From Escarpia spicata (taxonomy: Eukaryota; Annelida; Polychaeta; Sabellida; Siboglinidae): 64,000 nt of DNA. Position 1 is the stretch's first letter. Each line of letters begins with the position of its first letter. The translations under genes and the position numbers were made by a program. The DNA is taken from contig OZ023207.1 of NCBI GenBank assembly GCA_963995525.1, positions 3,564,105 through 3,628,104 on the forward strand, in the 5' to 3' direction. This document shows, one piece after another, positions 1 through 10,689 of this stretch. Under the pieces are notes generated by a model. That model was not told the DNA's origin. It worked only from the letters and a program-made list of their open reading frames with translations, and searched no databases.

Positions 1-620
1 CACAACCAATGCCATAGCTGGATCGATGGCCACGTGTCATCCACGATCCATCGAAGCTGACGGTGATGTCAATTGGACCATCCTACTCAATGGATGGGTC
101 AAGCTATTTGTACGCTCGTCGTACAATCTTCGCAGCATCACTCGTCATCTGTGACACAACCACCATGTTCGCCTGTGTGATGGCCTTCACGTGCGTGCCG
201 TACGTGCTGTGGTGTGGTGCAGCCATATCCAAGTAACGACACAGCTTCACCAGTCCACCATGTCCAACACCCACATCCATCGTTGCAGCCACTGCCGATC
301 GAGTCACCACGAATGCCACATTGGCCGCCTTCTCCTTGTCAAGTCGATCGGAGGATGTCACGTTGTTCACGATAACATCGCACGTCGAGCAGAACGTCTC
401 AAGTTGAGACAAATAAGCCCCAGCCTACCGACTGACGGCTCGGAACCCAAGTGTGCTGCACTGACACGACGGGCACAACAGCTTCTCCACCAGTCCACCC
501 AGCATACATGTGCGAATAATGACGGTCGATGGCTGATCAGAATCGTTCTCTTGCAACATTGGAAGTCTCATCGATCAAGTGCCGGTACCGGAACTTCTTC
601 TCTTTGCAGAAATCCTCGAT
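1..620 (-). pseudogene. Mutator-like transposase fragment (MULE-type, decayed)
   Basis: Read on the minus strand, the segment carries the landmarks of the invertebrate Mutator-like transposase domain (PF20700-type proteins). A C-x2-C pair (LLCPSCQCSTLGF) lies around 440-470. A second pair (FCSTC) lies near 385-400. A long conserved-looking stretch runs to about 104. The block ITVSFDGSWMTRGHRSSYG lies at 15-75 and holds what should be the first catalytic Asp of the RNase H-like fold. In-frame stops near 84, 104 and 430, plus at least one frame change near 480, show it is not functional. The gene continues off the left edge, so the remaining catalytic residues cannot be judged. The family call rests on motif recognition; a profile search would settle it. 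Confidence 0.62.
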
Positions 621-933
621 GTTGACGGCTGAGCAACCTGAGGAGAGAACAGTTGTATTGTTATTCAAACTGTGTAACTGCATACAAGTCATGTGCATGT
701 ATGTTCAAGTGCCAATAAAACAATGTCACATGTTAATGTTTTTTTAAAATAAACTATAGTGTCAAAGTAGTTTATAAGAGGTGGCTTCATATGTGAACTT
801 GATATATGCACAGCAACAATTGTAAATGCATGACTAATTAATTGTAATATAGTACCTCTGCCCTAGCCAATACAGCCCCAGTACCTAGGGCCGGGCTTAG
901 TTAGGTCTAGGCTAGCCCATGGCCATGCCATGG

Positions 934-1266
934 CTATACTAGACAATACCTGCATCTACAGATGGGACTGCGCCTGGAGGGCTTATTGTTGTTTATTCCA
1001 TTTGTAAATGAACTAAGCTCTGCCCATGGTATACAAAAACACAGTTTTGAATCGTTATTTATATAGCCGTAGACGAAGACCAACGTAGCCATTACGTGAT
1101 CGGAACTTGACACTGCACTGTCTTCTCCGAGTCCGACTGTCGAAGCTGTGCTGCGCCGCTTTTCTCTCATTTCACACGCCGCCTGACTCGCTAACTTCAG
1201 CTGCCTTCGTTTGCTATCTTTCCCACAACCGTAGAACTCCTTCCACTTTCTCTTTCCATACACCAT
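934..1266 (-). pseudogene. Possible 5' exon of the Mutator-like element
   Basis: A 110-codon minus-strand frame starts with a basic segment (MVYGKRKWKEFYGCGKDSKRRQ) of the kind found at the N-terminus of Mutator-like proteins. It lies upstream of, and in the same orientation as, the transposase fragment at 1-620. The later part (about 934-1080) looks random. Stop-free chance is possible, so this is a weak call based on composition and position. Confidence 0.25.
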
Positions 1267-1319
1267 CTTCTCTTTTTACCAATAAACTGGATGAAAACAC
1301 GGGATGACTTGCTCGATAC

Positions 1320-1955
1320 GACGACAACAAAGAAACTGGGCCGCAAAACCAGGTCACGCATTAGCCAATAAGCATGAAGATCGCGAGCACATGACGTGTG
1401 TAGACCAATGTGGCGTAAGGTGGTACTTGTTTATATTGTCACTGCGTGATTCAAAATAATTTTTGCAATCTAACATTTAATTTTATGTGTGACACTAGTG
1501 TAGAATTAGTGTCAACGTATTGCACTGTTTGCTTAAACAAACATTTTATAAATTCACACCACCAACGTTGTTAAATCTTGTACTTAAATTATCTGGGCGA
1601 TAATACAGGTCGATTTGATTTTTGCGCTACCAGGCTTACGTACACAACATACTAAAGCAGGGGCAGTCCCCTTATGAACTGTATACTAACATGTCTTTTC
1701 AACATGACATTCTGTTATACCCATAATCGCCCTGGGGGTGAAGACCTCTGACTTTTCTTTGCACGGGCACTAAACGTCTTGTCACTTTGCACAGGCCTGC
1801 TGAGCGCAAAAAATCATACGACCTGTAATATTGCCATTGATTATCGCCAACCCACTCTTTAGTAACCTAGAAATTTACATTATTTTTATTACAATTATAC
1901 AGTTTTATAACATTTTATTATTTTCAATTATTTATTATTTTTATGATACATTATC
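1320..1955. other. AT-rich stretch without recognisable gene
   Basis: No coding frame with family motifs, no tandem repeat and no RNA gene is visible. The last 100 bases are strongly T/A-rich and lead directly into the LINE that starts near 1960, so they may be the remains of its 5' UTR. Confidence 0.4.
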
Positions 1956-2001
1956 ATTTTATTCTTCACCATTTTGAGGAAAGTATATTGTCACCAAGAC
2001 A

Positions 2002-3018
2002 ATGTCACCAGCATTTTTATTGTGTTTTATTTTTATCCTGTTCTGCTGCTTCGAGAGGTCATGATTTTACGCTATGCAAGCCACTTAGTCCCAAACGGTC
2101 GGCTGTCATTTCAACAGTTTCTCAGTACATGAGAACACAAAAGTCCTTGTCACATCTTCACAGTTTGCCATGTCTTAATCTTTGCTTTAATACAAAGTTA
2201 CTGCCAATCCCCCGCTCTCTAAGTCAACATTTAAATTGGCAATTATTTTACTACTAGCAGGAGATGTAAGTCTTAATCGTGGACCTGCTATCAGGCGCAA
2301 TATTCGAGTAGCCACCACAAACGTTCGATCTATTCGAGGCAAAACAGCCTCGCTTATCGATTTATTAACTTCCAAGACAATAGACATCGTTGCAGCCACT
2401 GGCTCATACCACATGACACGTTCAGTTAGGCGAGGTGGTGGTATTGGATTTCTCGTCTCAAAACAGTTCAAAGTTAATTTGCATTAAAACCCTGATTACC
2501 CCAGCTTTGAGGCCATCTATGCCGACATTTTCGATTAATCTTTCTCTGCTTATTTTGTGTGCATTTATCGCTATCCAGGACACCCTGCCCATTTCTTTGA
2601 AGAATTCCAGGATCTACTTGAAAATCTGGCAACTATTTATTCAGAATTTTATATACTCGGTGATTTTAATCTTCATCTGGACACACTTTCATCAACAACA
2701 AGTACATCTAATGACATTCTGGTATCCTACGACACGAAACAACATGTTACCTTCTCAACACACATACATGACCACTGGCTCGATCTCTTAATCACCCGTT
2801 CAGATTGTAACAATATTCAGACACCCACTTCTTCAGAAGGTTTATCAGACCACCACACTGTCATTGCTGATTTCAAAGTTCCTAGAATTCCCGTAGAGTC
2901 CAAACACAATGTGTTTTACCGACCGATCCATCAGATTGACATTGCTGCATTAATGACAGACATCCTTAAATCCGACCTCATCAGTAATCCCAACGAACAT
3001 CTGTCAAGTACTCCATGA
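2002..3018 (+). pseudogene. LINE leader, broken 2A-like motif and EEP endonuclease
   Basis: The leader (MSPAFLLCFIFILFCCF) resembles a signal peptide. The motif GDVSLNRGP at 2260-2286 corresponds to the 2A-type GDVSLNPGP, but the first Pro of NPGP is Arg. EEP signatures follow: ATTNVRSIRGKTASL (about 2310), GGGIGFLVS (about 2440), CIYRYPGHPA (about 2560), GDFNLHLD (about 2660) and SDHHTV (about 2846). A deletion removes the segment that should hold the ETW motif, and a frame change lies between 2487 and 2557. The domain would nick target DNA in an active element. Confidence 0.8.
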
Positions 3019-3125
3019 TTTACTGAATAAAAATGCACCCCTCAGATCTAAATCTGTGGCCCAAAAGTCACATGCTCCATGGATGACTCCTGAAATTCTA
3101 CAATCTAAAAAGCGCCGGCGGTATC

Positions 3126-4990
3126 TTGAACGTGTATGGCGCAAATCACGCTCGCCCCTACGACAAATCACGATATTTTAAACAGTGTCACTACTGCAAC
3201 AGACAAATGGCCAAAGCTAAATCAAATTATTACACATACATGGTCTCGAGTAACTCTGATAACCCACGTCAGCTATGGAACTGCATAAATCATATTTTAC
3301 ACAGATGGCCGCCTCCATCTCTACCTAGTTATGTGTCAGTCAAATCTCTGTGTGACTCGTTTTCTAGTCATTTCAAAGATAAAATAAGTCTTATACGTTC
3401 TGCTTTTCCATGTCACACTTTAATTAGTGTAAATGTGGACTCCCTACAAGTAAATTCTCCACTTCCATTGTTTGAGACAGCCACAGTTGATGAAGTGAGT
3501 AAAATAATAATGTCCTCCCCAAATAAGTCATGCGATATCGATTCACTACCAACCATACTACTAAAACATGTATTGACTCTTTACTTGGTACAATAACAAA
3601 TATCATAACTTTATCACTGAGTTCGGGTATATTCCCAGATGATTTTAAACAAGCACATGTAAATACTGTTCTCAAGAATTCTTCTCTGCCAAAAGACGAA
3701 TTCAAAAACTATAGGCCAATTTCTAATATTAGCTGTATGTCTAAATACTTGAGAAAGTCGCAGCAAACCGTCTAATGTGTCGCATAAGCTCAACTTACTT
3801 ATCCAGTGTGCTCCAATCAGCATACAAACAATTTCATTCTACAGAGACTGCTCTCCTAAAAGTACACAATGATGTTACATTAAACATTGATAAAGGCAAA
3901 GTAACTGCACTTACCTTGCTTGATCTGTCTACCGCCTTTGATACCAATGATCATAACACTTTTGCCAAACGTTTATCAACGTGGTATGGCATATCTGGCA
4001 TAGCTCTGACCTGGTTTTTTCATATCTAACCAATAGACATCAATGTATAAAGATAGATAATTACTTTTCAACCTCAATCCCCACTTCATGTGGCATTTCC
4101 CAGGGTCCGTTCTTGGGCCTTTGCTTTTCACTCTCTACACTAAGCAACTCGGCTCTGTAATCCAAAGTCCTAACTTGGATCATCACCTGTATGCAGATGA
4201 CACACATATCTAAATTTCCTTGGCCACGCCCAATACAAGTCACTCCCTAAACCGACTCTGCGATTGTCTCCAGTATGTTTTCTTATGGATGACCGATAGC
4301 AAATTAAAGTTAAATACAGACAAAAAAACTGAATTCCTCATCATTGGTACTCCATTGCAGCGAGGTAAACTTGATGATTTTTTTCCAACATGTATCCTGA
4401 GTCAAAATATCACACCAGCAGCATCAGTAGGGAATCTAGGAGTGACCTTTGACTGCGACTACAATTTCAGACAACACATATCCCAAACGTGCCGTTGCTG
4501 TTTTTATCATATCCGAGATATTCGCCGACATATGTCGCTTCCTGTCGCTAAGACTATCGCAACAGCTCTTGTTAGCAGCAGATTATATTATTGCAATTCC
4601 CTCCTTCATAATACTGCTATCAAGGATATTGCAAAACTACAATGTGTCCAACATTGGTTAGCAAGGGTAGTCACATCACGTCAATCCCCTCGATTTTCCC
4701 GCTCAGTGCCACTTCTTAAATCACCGCATTGGCTCCCCGTGCGATATCGCATTATGTTTAAGAACTGCACAATCACCTATCAAGCCCTTTCATCCAAACA
4801 ACCTAATTATTTGTATTTAATGCTCACACCAGCTAGACAAGCCAGACAACTTCGGTCATCTAGTTCGAAGTAGCTATCTGTTCCTAGAGTTAAGACAAAG
4901 GCTGGAACTCGAGCTTTTTCAGTTGCCGCGCCAACTATATGGAATTCGCTTCCCGTTAATGTTAAATCAGCAGAAAATATTGTTACATTT
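3126..4990 (+). pseudogene. LINE reverse transcriptase, broken
   Basis: Visible RT blocks: FPDDFKQAHVNTVLKN and FKNYRPISNIS (about 3635-3730), QSAYKQFHSTETALL (about 3815-3860), LLDLSTAFDTNDH (about 3917-3955), the [16 protein letters not shown] equivalent (about 4095-4135), HHLYADDTH with the catalytic YADD (about 4182-4211), and the C-terminal half from 4220 with LNTDKKTEFLIIG and LHWLP-type SPHWLPVRYRI (about 4722). Frame changes occur near 3018-3126, 3530-3596, 3775, 4025 and 4215, with a stop at 4871-4873 before the WNSLP block. It cannot make RT without many corrections. Confidence 0.82.
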
Positions 4991-5108
4991 CGTCGTCACC
5001 TCTTTTTAATATCGCCTATCCTCCCTAGCTTCCTAGCACATCCATCCATTTGTTGACAACCTTCGCCTTTCACACGAGTATGAGAATGCTTAATCCTTTG
5101 GTTTTGGT

Positions 5109-5176
5109 GCGCCACTGAGCTCGGATTGTCTGAGGATATTGGCGCGTTAGAAGTTATTTATTATTATTATTATTAA
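5109..5176 (+). other. LINE 3' UTR hairpin plus (TTA)n tail
   Basis: GCGCCA at 5109-5114 pairs with TGGCGC at 5140-5145 and is followed by a TTA microsatellite. The LINE at 53-56 kb has the same six-base stem at 56400-56427 before an ATT tail. In CR1/L2-type LINEs a 3' hairpin next to a short tandem tail is the RT recognition site, so the shared stem is probably functional in origin. Confidence 0.6.
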
Positions 5177-5179
5177 TCA

Positions 5180-5555
5180 CAGCGGACCTCGTCACATTTT
5201 CGGCTCCCGGAGCTTCGGTTATCACCAGGTTTATTTATGTAACCTAGCAATATTCTATAAATAGATTGTTCATATCTTGCAGGGGAGAAACAAACCATTC
5301 CAGCGATGGGCGTCATGTCAGATATCGTTGTTCCAGCGGCGCGCAAACACGGTTGGAATCAGCCGCTAATTTATGATTTTACGATTGTTTTAGCAATGAG
5401 ACAATAGGCCCCTCATAAACACACAGTTTATTACATGATTTATTTTAGTTCATTGGAAAAACGCTTCAAATAGCAAGTTAGATAATTACTTTAACTGAAA
5501 ATACAAACAAATAAATGTTTGGTTAAAAAACGGAAATGTCACTCCCGCGAATTGT
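5180..5555. other. No gene recognised
   Basis: Sequence between the LINE tail and a 124-bp-period repeat. No coding frame with motifs, and nothing repeated elsewhere in the window that I can see. Confidence 0.4.
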
Positions 5556-5764
5556 GCTTAAGACAATGATGCTCAAACTTCAACGTACGTAGTAGCGTCC
5601 CCTAGCACAGTTACGCCTGTGGGCCAACTGCGATTACGTTGAAATTATCATATAATTGCCACTAAATTGGGTCATATGCGCTTAAGACAATGATGCTCAA
5701 ACTTCAATGTACGTAATGTCTTCCCCTAGAACAGCTACGCATGTGGGCTTACTGCGATTACGTT
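5556..5764. repeat. Two imperfect 85-bp direct repeats, period 124 bp
   Basis: The blocks 5556-5640 and 5680-5764 both begin GCTTAAGACAATGATGCTCA and end GCGATTACGTT, with roughly a dozen differences. A 39-bp AT-rich spacer separates them. It is a short local duplication or two units of a larger satellite. Confidence 0.75.
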
Positions 5765-6379
5765 TCATGTCAATCCACACTCAATAACAACGCATTACAT
5801 GTTTCGCAGCTGTAGGCATCCATTTTGATTATAGGCTGGTAGTATCAACAGAATGTAATTGGTCTTCGCAAATTAAATTTATATTAAATAACAAATAATC
5901 TATTAATGTGGCCTTGTGGCACAGCAATGGTGGTGACCTACATCTGCGGTATCAAATATTGCTTTGGCTGGTTGTCGAAACGTTTGAGTTAACTATTTAG
6001 ATGTATACTAACGGTAGTTCAGCCTTCTTTTAAGAATTTTATCGGACAATTGTGGGTTTACTGTGGGTACTACTATTGTATTAAATGTATGTTCAGCATT
6101 TTTCCTTATAGTCGCATCGACAATGTCAGTGAATATACTGACGTTATCTCAGAAAGTTGTGTATATTAGTATGTGTTTCTCAATCCAAAGGCTAGCAAAG
6201 AAAGTATTCCTACTGCTTGAAATTAACCTCGGATCAGACACAAGCATCCATTTTATCACTGATACTGATGCTAATTATTATTGTGAATTTACTTTAAACA
6301 GAACTAAGTGAAATTATCATATAGAACATACATTTAATAAGTCATGTTTACAATTTGGTGTAAAAGATACAACGTTTTC

Positions 6380-7300
6380 TGATGTGTATGTGAATATCAG
6401 AAGTCTGCCTCGCACCGTCAACGATTCTAACATTATTTAATCAATATCAGACACTCGGTTTCGGTAATTGGACTTCCTGTCACTAGGAAACAATGTCTTG
6501 ACTAAGATTGAAGGTGAATATATGATGATTAATTATAAGAACAATAAATATGGCGGCGGCGTTTTTGTCTACAAAAACGTTTCGCTTCTTTACAAACGTA
6601 CAGAAGATTGAGACAAAATTATTGTAAATATAGAAAGTGTATTTAGTGGAATGGACAAATATACACTTACGTTTAATAACTCCATTACTGGAGTTGTATA
6701 CAGGCCGCCACACAAAGACATCAATGTATTTGCAGCATTCTTGCATGCTATCTTAATAAAAGTATTTATAAAGCAAACTGCTTATGGTATCTCGTTGATG
6801 ATTTCAACATCAATCAGATACACGTGAACACACATGTATCTAGCCTTGAATGTTGTTAATGTTTGTATGTCAAAAATTCGTCTAGTTAGCAAACCTACTT
6901 GAGTAGCTGCCACACCTTCCACACTTACTGAAAATAGATGTACTAATAACCTAACTATCAGTAGCATAGAAACATGTTTAAGGATACCATGTTCTGACAT
7001 ATCAGATCACTTCATCGTCTTCTATATCGATGTTAATTGTTGTTCAAGACATATAATCGCAACATACATAACAAAAAGGCTTTATATCGACCAGACCATA
7101 GCAAGTTTTACAACAAGTCTACCTAATTATGTCTGGTCTATTGTAATTTCTCAGTTTGAAGACCCAAATAATGCATACGCTGCGTTCTATTCATAGTTAA
7201 GAAAGCATTACTCTAACAGCTTTCCTGAAGTAAAGATTAATCTAGCATACCGTAACAGAAACCATGACTTTCAGACGGCTTGAAAACTTCCATAAAATAA
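6380..7300 (+). pseudogene. Degenerate LINE endonuclease region
   Basis: Reading all plus frames, EEP landmarks appear in order: VNIRSLPRTVNDS (about 6392), GGGVFVYKNVSLLY (about 6554), GVVYRPPHKDINVFAAFL (about 6690), DDFNINQIHV where the family has GDFN (about 6796), TPSTLT followed by TNNLTISS (about 6914-6962), SDISDHFIVF (about 6997), then linker-like FEDPNNAYAAFY (about 7160). Several stops and frame changes interrupt it and no RT follows, so it is a 3'-truncated fossil. The family differs from the other LINEs here and I cannot name it. Confidence 0.6.
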
Positions 7301-7354
7301 AAAAGTACATTTTTTGGGGAAAACTATCCCTTATTAATGAAACTAACTATAATA

Positions 7355-7925
7355 ATAATTATTATACAGTATTTATTTAGCGCTAATTCCCGTATAGCGG
7401 GTCGATGCGCTGTAAAAGCAATCAGATAGTTGTATATTAATATATAAAAACTGGTTTCAAGACATATAATATTAAACATTAAAATAGAAACATTAATTTT
7501 AAATAATACTAAAACTATAAAATAATGTACGTCACGACGAACCAATTTAAATTAATTAAATATATTATAAAAAGATGAGTCTTTAAAGTCTTCCTAAACC
7601 TATCCAGTGTCCCTGGTGCACGAATGTCTACTGGTAGTTAACTCCATAGTCGCGGTGCTGTAGCATCGAATGCCGAGTCGCCGATGCATTTCTTCGTGAT
7701 GCCTTGGTGCAGTGCAGTGTCGGCGCTTGGTCCTGGCGTAGGCGTCCATCACGCTCTCGTGGCTGCACAAGTTCTGCCAGATAAGACGGCATCAAACAAT
7801 GAATACAACCAACACCTTGAACACAATTCGACTCGCAACCGGCAGACAATGCAGTTCCTTTAACACTGGTGTCATATGGTCATATCTGCTGGTGCGTGTT
7901 ACTAGTCTGGCTGCACTGTAGCTTT
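7355..7925. repeat. Non-autonomous interspersed repeat, copy 1
   Basis: It opens with a TTTATTTAGCGC head and a small hairpin, then carries AT-rich sequence, the block AAAAAGATGAGTCTTTAAAG and the line TAACTCCATAG. The same sequence of landmarks recurs at 56659-57101, where target-site duplication proves insertion. The downstream part (to about 7925) looks like a longer 3' portion missing from copy 2. No coding capacity is evident. Confidence 0.6.
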
Positions 7926-8257
7926 TCTGAAATAACATCATGTGGACTTTATTATCAAAAACACTTACCCATATTAGATGTAATTATTATTATTATTTAA
8001 AAATTAGTTATTACATTTCAATTTGTTTTCTATGGTTTAATACTTATCATATAATTTGTAATTGTTTGTAGATGGAGGTTTAATAAGTTATGTAATGAAA
8101 GTTTTAATTATTATTTTTATGGTATACATTTTATAATTATTTTTGTTTCCATCTATAATACAATTCTAACTCTCCTGTAATTACGATAATAAATAAGTTA
8201 GTTACTATTTTATATTTGGCGACGAAAGATGCGCGAAACAGAACCAAAAGACAAATG
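7926..8257. other. AT-rich spacer
   Basis: No gene or repeat recognised; high A+T with short ATT runs, ending at the 38-bp minisatellite. Confidence 0.4.
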
Positions 8258-8981
8258 TGTGAGTAGTGTCGTCTACCACAGAGCACAGAGACGTGTGTGA
8301 GTAGTGTCGTCTACCACAGAGCACAGAGACGTGTGTGAGTAGTGTCGTCTACCACAGAGCATAGAGACGTGTGTGAGTAATGTCGTCTACCACAGAGCAC
8401 AGAGACGTGTGTGAGTAGTGTCGTCTACCACAGAGCACAGAGACGTGTGTGAGTAGTGTCGTCTACCACAGAGCACAGAGACGTGTGTGAGTAGTGACGT
8501 CTACCACAGAGCATAGAGACGTGTGTGAGTAGTGTCGTCTACCACAGAGCACAGAGACGTGTGTGGGTAGTGTCGTCTACCACAGAGCACAAAGACGTGT
8601 GTGAGTAGTGTCGTCTACCACAGAGCACAGAGACGTGTGTGAGTAGTGACGTATACCACAGAGCATAGAGACGTGTGTGAGTAGTGTCGTCTACCACAGA
8701 GCACAGAGACGTGTGGGAGTAGTGTCGTCTACCACAGAGCACAGAGACGTGTGTGAGTAGTGTCGTCTACCACAGAGCACAGAGACGTGTGTGAGTAGTG
8801 TCGTCTACCACAGAGCACAGAGACGTGTGTAAGTAGTGTCGTCTACCACAGAGCACAGAGACGTGTGTGAGTAGTGACGTCTACCACAGAGCACAGAGAT
8901 GTGTGTGAGTAGTGACGTCTACCACAGAGCACAGAGATGTGTGTGAGTAGTGTCGCCTACCACAGAGCACAGAGACGTGTG
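8258..8981. repeat. Minisatellite, 38-bp unit, about 19 copies
   Basis: The unit starts GTGTGTGAGTAGTGTCGTCT and continues with a TACCACAGAGC block. Copies differ at only a few positions (GTGTC/GTGAC, GCACAG/GCATAG), so the array is young or homogenised. Stop-free frames across it are a by-product of the repeat. Confidence 0.95.
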
Positions 8982-9228
8982 CAAAATGCGCATACCAAGA
9001 AACGGTTAGTGTTAAGTCCGTTATTAACGTGTTGTTTCAACATTAACCCGTTGGCCGTGTTGTCAGTCACGAGACCCATACCAAAGACAGTGACGTGTAC
9101 AAAATGAGCGGGAAACACGACTACTGTGGACATGTAACATTCGTATCAAGTCGGTTGTTTACTGTGTACAACTAGTAAACAAGCCAGCAGTCGTGATTCA
9201 GTAGACTGTATCTGCATGGAGTAGATTT

Positions 9229-9774
9229 GTGCATGATGCAGTCATGGCAACGTCATTAAATGTGCTGCGCGTACAGGCTTTTGAAAGCGAATTTTCCGGT
9301 AGTGAGGCCTCGTTAGGTCCCAAATGGGATACGTGGCTACTCAGGTTCGAGAACTATCTGTCCGCCATCGCAGTAAATGACGAAGGACAGAAGAGAGTTA
9401 TGTTGTTGCATACATTCGGCAGTAAAATATTCGATATTTTTGTCAATCTGCCGAACAGAGGGACAATTTATGAACAGGCCAAAACCGCGCTAACAGCTTA
9501 CTTCAAGCCGACGGTTAATCGTGAGTATGAACGTGCCGTGTTTAGCCGCATGCGTCAATAGAGTGGCGAAAATATTGACGCTTACCATACCCGTCTCCGC
9601 CAGGCAGCGGCCTGTTGTGAGTTCAACGACATTAACTGTGAAATTAAATCACACGTTATACAGACAACCACAGACTCAAAACTGCGTAAACAAGGACTGA
9701 CAAACGATGCGTTGACGGTAGGCGACATAATCGAAGCGGGTCGAAATAACGAGCTAGCAAAGTATGGACATTGA
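9229..9774 (+). pseudogene. Gypsy Gag (capsid part)
   Basis: A 110-codon frame from ATG 9229 (or the in-frame ATG 9244) is interrupted by TAG at 9559-9561 and continues in the same frame to 9774. It contains the retrotransposon-gag pattern W-x2-W-x3-F-x2-Y (KWDTWLLRFENYLSA), GQKRVMLLHTFG, and after the stop ENIDAYHTRLRQAAACCEF, which is the Gag region preceding the zinc knuckle. The stop is likely a CAG-to-TAG change. Confidence 0.75.
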
Positions 9775-10006
9775 AAAAGACTTGACAGGCATCCAACAAG
9801 ATGCCAAGACAATCGGTCGCATGTTCGGACAGTCGACACGTAGAAAACCACAACGGGGTGTAACAAAATGTAGATACAGTGGGAAAGACTTTCCGCATGT
9901 AGGAGGCCAGGAAACTTGCCCGGCATTTGGTATACAGTGTATTGGTTGTCACGGAAGAAACCATTTTGCTAAATTAGTCCTAAGAAAGGTAAGACAAGTA
10001 CCATAA
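9764..10006 (+). pseudogene. Gypsy Gag zinc-knuckle region
   Basis: An overlapping frame encodes CRYSGKDFPHVG followed by CPAFGIQCIGCHGRNHFAK. In related elements this is a Cys-rich nucleocapsid segment; here the second Cys of the first C-x2-C is Ser. It overlaps the end of the capsid frame by about 10 bp. Confidence 0.65.
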
Positions 10007-10076
10007 ACAAACAGTTTGTGAAGAAATCAGTTCGTGAAGTTAGTGATGAAGTTGAGGATTACGTATTTACAGTATT

Positions 10077-10560
10077 GTGATTGTAAATGATGAAAGCACG
10101 GAGTGTGATAGTTGTGAAAGTAGTAGAAATTATGTTTCTGAAAACACTCAGGTTGATGTTTGTGAAAGTAGTATACTCTCTGTTTACAACAGCACTTTTG
10201 TAGCAAAACCGCCGAAGTTCACAATCGAGTTTGAAAAGTGTCCAGTGATGATGACAGCTGGTAGTGGTGCATCGTGTAGTCTAATTGATGAGAGTACGTT
10301 TCAGAACAAATTCAAGGGTTTTCGTCTTGAAACATGTCATGAAAAACTTAACGCGTATGGTGGTACATGTATAGAATCCATTGGAAAGTTTCACAGTACT
10401 ATTGTGTGTGATTAGAAAACTGCTAGTGATGTTTTCTATGTAGTGAAAGGAAACTGTGGATGTTTGCTCAGTGTAAACGTGAGTCAAAAACTCGGACTCG
10501 TTCAGGTTGCAGATCATGCGGTGTATAATGTCAGACATACTGAGTGACCAGAAGTGAAGA
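10077..10560 (+). pseudogene. Gypsy aspartic protease region, catalytic site lost
   Basis: The flap-proximal part reads CPVMMTAGSGASCSLIDEST (10237-10296), where Gypsy proteases have a D-[ST]-G triad; no Asp precedes the Gly here. LNAYGGTCIESIGKF and a Gly-Cys-rich end follow, with a TAG at 10413-10415. Downstream, YPKVFEGIGRLNNFEVKLHI matches the linker before RT. The product could not be an active protease. Confidence 0.6.
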
Positions 10561-10689
10561 AATACCCGAAGGTATTTGAGGGTATTGGTAGGTTAAATAA
10601 CTTTGAGGTAAAGCTTCACATCAATGAAGCTATCCCCCCTTTTGCACAGCGCCACAGAATAATCCCTTTTCACAAACGTAAAAAGGTTA

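Larger units (their letters stand above)
1960..5176 (+). mobile_element. CR1/L2-type LINE, near full length, degenerate
   Basis: Order along the plus strand: a short hydrophobic leader (ATG 2002), a 2A-like motif in mutated form, an endonuclease/exonuclease/phosphatase (EEP) domain, a linker, a reverse transcriptase with a YADD box, a C-terminal domain ending in the usual WNSLP block near 4940, a 3' UTR hairpin and a (TTA)n tail at about 5155-5176. At least six frame changes or stops break the coding region. Its leader and EEP are closely similar to the LINE at 59696-60519, with an internal deletion of roughly 70 bp near 2405 relative to that copy. It is an old, inactive copy. Confidence 0.85.

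Noticed and set aside
191..747. Plus-strand frames near the left edge
   Set aside because: They overlap the minus-strand transposase fragment, which carries the recognisable motifs.
8258..8981. CRISPR-like regular repeat
   Set aside because: Units are contiguous with no unique spacers, and the genome is clearly animal. The same holds for the other arrays.
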